From assembly GCA_016936575.1 (NCBI GenBank), contig JAFGXQ010000113.1, positions 23,646 through 87,645 on the forward strand: DNA of 64,000 nucleotides, in the 5' to 3' direction. Both the position numbers and the translations under genes were made by a program. Position 1 is the first letter of the stretch. The number at the start of each line of letters is the position of its first letter. This document shows positions 59,732-64,000 of the stretch, piece after piece. The notes under the pieces were generated by a model. The model did not search any database, was not told the DNA's origin, and saw only the letters and a list, made by a program, of their open reading frames with translations. The DNA comes from Deltaproteobacteria bacterium. GTDB lineage: Bacteria; Myxococcota_A; Polyangia; JAAYKL01.

Positions 59732-60711
59732 CAGAATCTCACCTCAATGGTTGTGAACCCTCCGCCGGCAAGTACCACGGTCGACAATGCGGTTTGGGAG
59801 GCCGACGCCTCTTTTTGTGCCCGCTTCTTCGACACAAAAAACAGCAAGGTTCCGGTGGCAACCAACAGTGCGCCGCTCACCAGAAGCACATCCGTCACCA
59901 GCGCCAATCGGTCTCTTTGCGCCAGTAGGTCGTAGTCGTCACTATAACATCCGTCAGCGCATTGCTCCGACACCAATTGGCGTTTCTTCAGCGCCGCAAT
60001 ACCGGTTACCGTACCACCGACAATCGCCGCACCGCCCAACGCGCCGATGACTAAACTCAGCGTCTTCATTGTTTGAGCGGTTTGCTTCGGTTCCGGCGGT
60101 TCGGCACGCTGCGCTGCCGACGCGTCTTCTTTTCCCCAATCAATCCCCGACGAAGACATCAGCTGCACATTTTCGATTTCCACCGTCACAACAGCCGTCT
60201 GCTGCCCCATCACCATGACAATCTTGGTGTTCACCTGATTTCCTTCCATGTACGCAACGAGCTCGTGCTCCACGCTTGCCGCCACAGGGATATTCATTGC
60301 GAAAGGTGTGGCGCCACGATGAATTCCATCAATGTAGATTTCAATCCCGTCCGGCGCCTTGATCTCCAGGAATCCAACCATCTCCCGCATCTGCTGCAGT
60401 TCTTTGATTACATAAGCACGGCGTGCATCCGGTATTTCATCTCCCCCTTGGGAAAGATATTTTTCAAATGAAGCAATCGCCAGGCCATACTGTTTCGCAG
60501 CAGCTTCGGATTGACCCAGATTATATAGAATTCGCCAGTTGGGCCGAAGTTCATTGGCCGAACGAAATTTTTTCGCCGCTTCTTCAAACTCCCCTTTTTG
60601 AAACAGTGCCAATCCCTCCTCAAACTGTTGCTTCGCGTCATTGGCGTACGCCCAAAAAGAGCACACCGAAATAACACCAACTATCATTACTTGTATCAGT
60701 CGTCGCATCAC
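59731..60711 (-). CDS. TPR + PEGA-domain protein
   Basis: ALFQKGEFEEAAKKFRSANELRPNWRILYNLGQ; GFLEIKAPDGIEIYIDGIHRGATPFAMNIPV (PEGA). Confidence 0.75.
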   Translation of the reverse strand: MMRRLIQVMIVGVISVCSFWAYANDAKQQFEEGLALFQKGEFEEAAKKFRSANELRPNWRILYNLGQSEAAAKQYGLAIASFEKYLSQGGDEIPDARRAYVIKELQQMREMVGFLEIKAPDGIEIYIDGIHRGATPFAMNIPVAASVEHELVAYMEGNQVNTKIVMVMGQQTAVVTVEIENVQLMSSSGIDWGKEDASAAQRAEPPEPKQTAQTMKTLSLVIGALGGAAIVGGTVTGIAALKKRQLVSEQCADGCYSDDYDLLAQRDRLALVTDVLLVSGALLVATGTLLFFVSKKRAQKEASASQTALSTVVLAGGGFTTIEVRF

Positions 60712-60906
60712 GAAGGATATGACGTCCCAACCACCGAAAAATTAACCTCAGTACAGCGATGCCATAGACCCCAGTTATGGGGTTCCATCCCCAGCTTCGC
60801 CGAACCACTACTTTTTACATGGCATATCCCTTGCTTAGCTTTTCAACCATCTTGATATATATTAATTGTTCGATACAAATAATTGCGACCTTCCAGCTGG
60901 AGACAT

Positions 60907-62541
60907 ATGGGAAGAAAAATTTCACTATTAGCGCTTGTTCTGCTTGCCGGCATCGGCGTAATTCTCGGAAGCCGTTCTTTTCAACAGCGAACCACCCGCC
61001 AGGTGGAACGAATGCTGCAAACCCATGTCAATACTGTTGCCCACCTGGCCAAGGCAAGTGTATCGCAAGGCGTATGGTCCACTTCAACGACCTATACTTT
61101 GTACGAAGATCGGTTGCTCACAGTCGCTCATCTGTTTTCGGTGCTCGATGAAGCCCGGCTGCTGAACAACGATATACGAAGCGCCGAAGCGGTTGCCCTG
61201 CATTTTTCACTGTTGTCTTCAAACGATCCGGCCGATATTTGGGGCGCTCGTTCAAGTTCAACGCTGACTGAACTACAGCAGGTGCTCCGAAAGGCGCCGT
61301 CGTACGAGTTGCTGGAAGGTTCATTCTTCCGGCGGCACAAACTGGTCTGTATGGTGTATGAGATATCCACTGATCGTGGTGCCGTCTGCCTGAATGATTC
61401 TGAATTTCAAAAGCAGAAAAATGTATCCGGCATCGGCAATCTGCTATCCAGCCTCAGCAACCGCGGCGTCACCTACATCGCATTGCAGGATCAAACCGGA
61501 ATCCTCGCTGTTTCCCCGGCAGACGCATATCTGTCGAGGTGGAAAGATGATCCGGCGCTTCAAAATATTCTGCACAGTGACAAAAACATCGTTCGCGAAT
61601 CCAACATTCACCGCACGCCGCACTTTGAGGGACTGTATCCATTTAAAATGGCAGACGGTTCCACGGTGGTGATGCGGGTGGCCATTGACGCTTCGGTGTT
61701 CGAACAGGTGAAAAAAAACGCTTCTCGGCGCCACGGCGTAATTGTTTCCCTGGTTGTCGCACTGGAATTATTATCCATCGCGATTATCGCACTGATTTGG
61801 CATACGCAAAAAAAACAAGTCGATACAGAACACCGACTCCGACAACAGAAAGAGGAACGAAAACATTGGGCGCTCATCGGCGAGCTCTCTGCCACTGTGG
61901 CGCACGAAATTCGGAACCCGCTGAACGCCATCGGAATGACCACCCAGCGCCTGCAATATGAGTTTTCGGTGCCGGAAAGTGAAAAAGAAGATTTCGAGCA
62001 TCTGTTGAAGGTGCTTCGAACTGAATCCGAACAACTAAATCGAATTGTCACTGATTTCCTCGAACTGGGGAAACCGATTCAACTCAAGATTGAAGCCACC
62101 CGACTCAACCCGTTTATTCAACAGACGGTGTCACCTTTTCTGCTGCGGGCGGAGCAACAGCACAAAACGATTTCCGTCGATATTGCTGACACGCTGACAG
62201 TACCCATTGATACCCAGCGGTTTGCCCAAATCATTGCCAACCTGGTGGGCAACGCGCTCGACGCAATCGATGGCGACGGAACCGTTCATATCCACGCCGT
62301 TCAAAACGGGCACGAGATCATTCTCCAGGTTGACGACAACGGTACGGGACTTGCATCAGATCAGTTGGACGAAGTCCTGAAACCGTTTGTCAGCTACAAA
62401 GCGAACGGCACCGGCTTGGGACTAGCACTGGTAAATCGATTTGTTAAGTTGCACAATGGCACATTCACCCTACAGAACAATCCGAAAAACGGCCTTTCCG
62501 CTGTTATTCACCTGCCGCAATCCAGAAAGGACATTTCATGA
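60907..62541 (+). CDS. Membrane sensor histidine kinase
   Basis: ELSATVAHEIRNPLNAIGM; NLVGNALDAIDGDG; GTGLGLALVNRFVKLH. Confidence 0.9.
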   Translation: MGRKISLLALVLLAGIGVILGSRSFQQRTTRQVERMLQTHVNTVAHLAKASVSQGVWSTSTTYTLYEDRLLTVAHLFSVLDEARLLNNDIRSAEAVALHFSLLSSNDPADIWGARSSSTLTELQQVLRKAPSYELLEGSFFRRHKLVCMVYEISTDRGAVCLNDSEFQKQKNVSGIGNLLSSLSNRGVTYIALQDQTGILAVSPADAYLSRWKDDPALQNILHSDKNIVRESNIHRTPHFEGLYPFKMADGSTVVMRVAIDASVFEQVKKNASRRHGVIVSLVVALELLSIAIIALIWHTQKKQVDTEHRLRQQKEERKHWALIGELSATVAHEIRNPLNAIGMTTQRLQYEFSVPESEKEDFEHLLKVLRTESEQLNRIVTDFLELGKPIQLKIEATRLNPFIQQTVSPFLLRAEQQHKTISVDIADTLTVPIDTQRFAQIIANLVGNALDAIDGDGTVHIHAVQNGHEIILQVDDNGTGLASDQLDEVLKPFVSYKANGTGLGLALVNRFVKLHNGTFTLQNNPKNGLSAVIHLPQSRKDIS

Positions 62542-63908
62542 GCACCCCCAAGGCAACTATCCTACTGCTTGAAGACAGCACCACGCAACGTGAAGTATTG
62601 CGCGGATTCCTAACCAAGCGGGGCTACGATGTGCTGGAAGCCGGCTCGGGAAATGAAGCGGAGGAACTCTCGCGCAGCACGTCAATCGATTTGCTGCTGA
62701 CCGACCTCCGCCTCGGAGGACCAGATGGCATCACGGTTCTTCAATCGCTTCGAAAAAAACAACCCGCGCTCCAATGCATTGTTCTGTCAGCGTACGGTAC
62801 CGTTGATGACGCCACCCGTGCGATGAAATCGGGCGCATATGATTTTGTGGCCAAGCCGGTTGAGCTTCCCCGGTTGGAAGCGCTGATTGAAAAAGCGCTT
62901 GAAAAAGTCACCCTTTCCAAAGAAGTCTCCGCCCTTTCATCACTGGTGCAGCATTCAGAAGCATTCGGCGACGTTATCGGCGAAAGCGAAAAGATGAAAG
63001 CGATTCTGCAGGTTGCCGTCAAAGCTGCAGCGTCCAACGCATCAATCCTGATTCTCGGTGAATCCGGCACCGGGAAAGGCGTTTTGGCACGAGCCATCCA
63101 TCTGGCATCCCATCGAAAAACGCATCCGCTTCACACTGTAAGTTGTGCCGCACTCCCGCAGACCCTGATTGAAGCGGAACTGTTCGGGCACGAAGCGGGC
63201 GCCTTCACCGGCGCCACCGCCCGAAAACTCGGACGCTTTGAATTAGCACATCGGGGAAGTCTGTTTCTCGATGAGGTTGGTGAAATCCCCCTTCCGGTTC
63301 AGGTGAAATTACTTCATGTGCTGCAGACCCGACAGTTTGAACGAATCGGCGGTACGGAAACCATACACAGCGATGTGCGCATTATGGCAGCCACCAATCA
63401 AAATCTTCCCGCGCAGATTGCAGCCGGCGAATTCAGAGAAGACCTGTATTATCGGTTGAATGTGGTAACAATTACATTGCCGCCCCTGCGTGAACGCCCT
63501 GGCGATATTCGGTTGCTGGCTACACATTTTGTTCAGAAGCATTCCATGCTGTTGGGCGTTCCGGTAAAGGGAATAGAAGACGTCGCGCTCGCATATCTTG
63601 AGAGCTGCCCCTTCCCAGGCAACATCCGCGAGCTGGAAAACTGGATTGAACGGGCGATTGTTCTCACTGAAAACGACTATCTTCAACGCAGTGATTTCCC
63701 CGCAGACGGTCATTCCTCTTCACCACCTCCCCCCGCAACGGCGACACCGCAACCGGATGGAGGCCTTGAAGCTCAGGTATCAATGCTGGAAATCCAACTC
63801 ATTCAGGATGCGCTAACCGCAACCAACTTCAATCAAAGTGCCGCCGCACGAAAACTGAAAATTTCAGAACGCGCCATTCGGTATAAAATGAAGAAGTATC
63901 AATTGTAG
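62538..63908 (+). CDS. NtrC-family sigma54 response regulator
   Basis: Receiver [14 protein letters not shown]...[28 protein letters not shown]; Fis HTH; 4-nt overlap with kinase. Confidence 0.92.
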   Translation: MSTPKATILLLEDSTTQREVLRGFLTKRGYDVLEAGSGNEAEELSRSTSIDLLLTDLRLGGPDGITVLQSLRKKQPALQCIVLSAYGTVDDATRAMKSGAYDFVAKPVELPRLEALIEKALEKVTLSKEVSALSSLVQHSEAFGDVIGESEKMKAILQVAVKAAASNASILILGESGTGKGVLARAIHLASHRKTHPLHTVSCAALPQTLIEAELFGHEAGAFTGATARKLGRFELAHRGSLFLDEVGEIPLPVQVKLLHVLQTRQFERIGGTETIHSDVRIMAATNQNLPAQIAAGEFREDLYYRLNVVTITLPPLRERPGDIRLLATHFVQKHSMLLGVPVKGIEDVALAYLESCPFPGNIRELENWIERAIVLTENDYLQRSDFPADGHSSSPPPPATATPQPDGGLEAQVSMLEIQLIQDALTATNFNQSAAARKLKISERAIRYKMKKYQL

Positions 63909-64000
63909 TCGAGCGGCGCACCCATTTCGGTAAAATAGTCGAAACATTCGACAGCAGAGTCGAGTCACAACCCACCTGATTACACCTTTCAAAGCCATAA

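Noticed and set aside
63909-64000. Possible 3' end of a minus-strand gene at the window edge
   Set aside because: Too short to identify a frame or product.

Overview
Chromosomal window from what looks like a Myxococcota/Deltaproteobacteria-type bacterium (inferred from protein styles only). The dominant theme is secreted lipoproteins: signal peptide and lipobox Cys, then an Asp-X linker (DSDTDADSD...) encoded by degenerate 6-bp repeats, then a catalytic or binding domain. Recognisable cargo: GH5-like glycosidase (partial), PL9 and PL1 pectate lyases, CE8 pectin methylesterase, SGNH and CE1-like esterases, a patatin, CotH, receptor-L domain, parallel beta-helix proteins, rhodanese, and a papain-like protease with a C-terminal linker and MYXO-CTERM-like tail. 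Other content: ECF sigma/FecR cluster, a transposase-type HTH fused to PAS-GGDEF, a Phd/VapC-like toxin-antitoxin module, an AT-richer 5.8-kb cassette between direct repeats, and a sigma54-regulated redox / MinD-ATPase / NifX-like locus resembling the ORP operon of sulfate reducers. Strongest hunt results: (1) a candidate sigma54 regulon at 43.6-51.8 kb with shared 17-bp TGAAAC-N5-GTTTCA palindromes and two GG-N10-GC promoters; (2) evidence of linker-mediated domain shuffling and lipoprotein gene decay (relics, shared non-repetitive linker heads, shared CBM); (3) a nested direct-repeat architecture around the TA module and the 5.8-kb cassette; (4) a patatin/C-terminal-domain ORF interrupted by two in-frame stops with no frameshift; (5) a C9 tract that puts a lipoprotein's ATG out of frame. 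All calls come from reading the sequence and the supplied ORFs; no searches were run.
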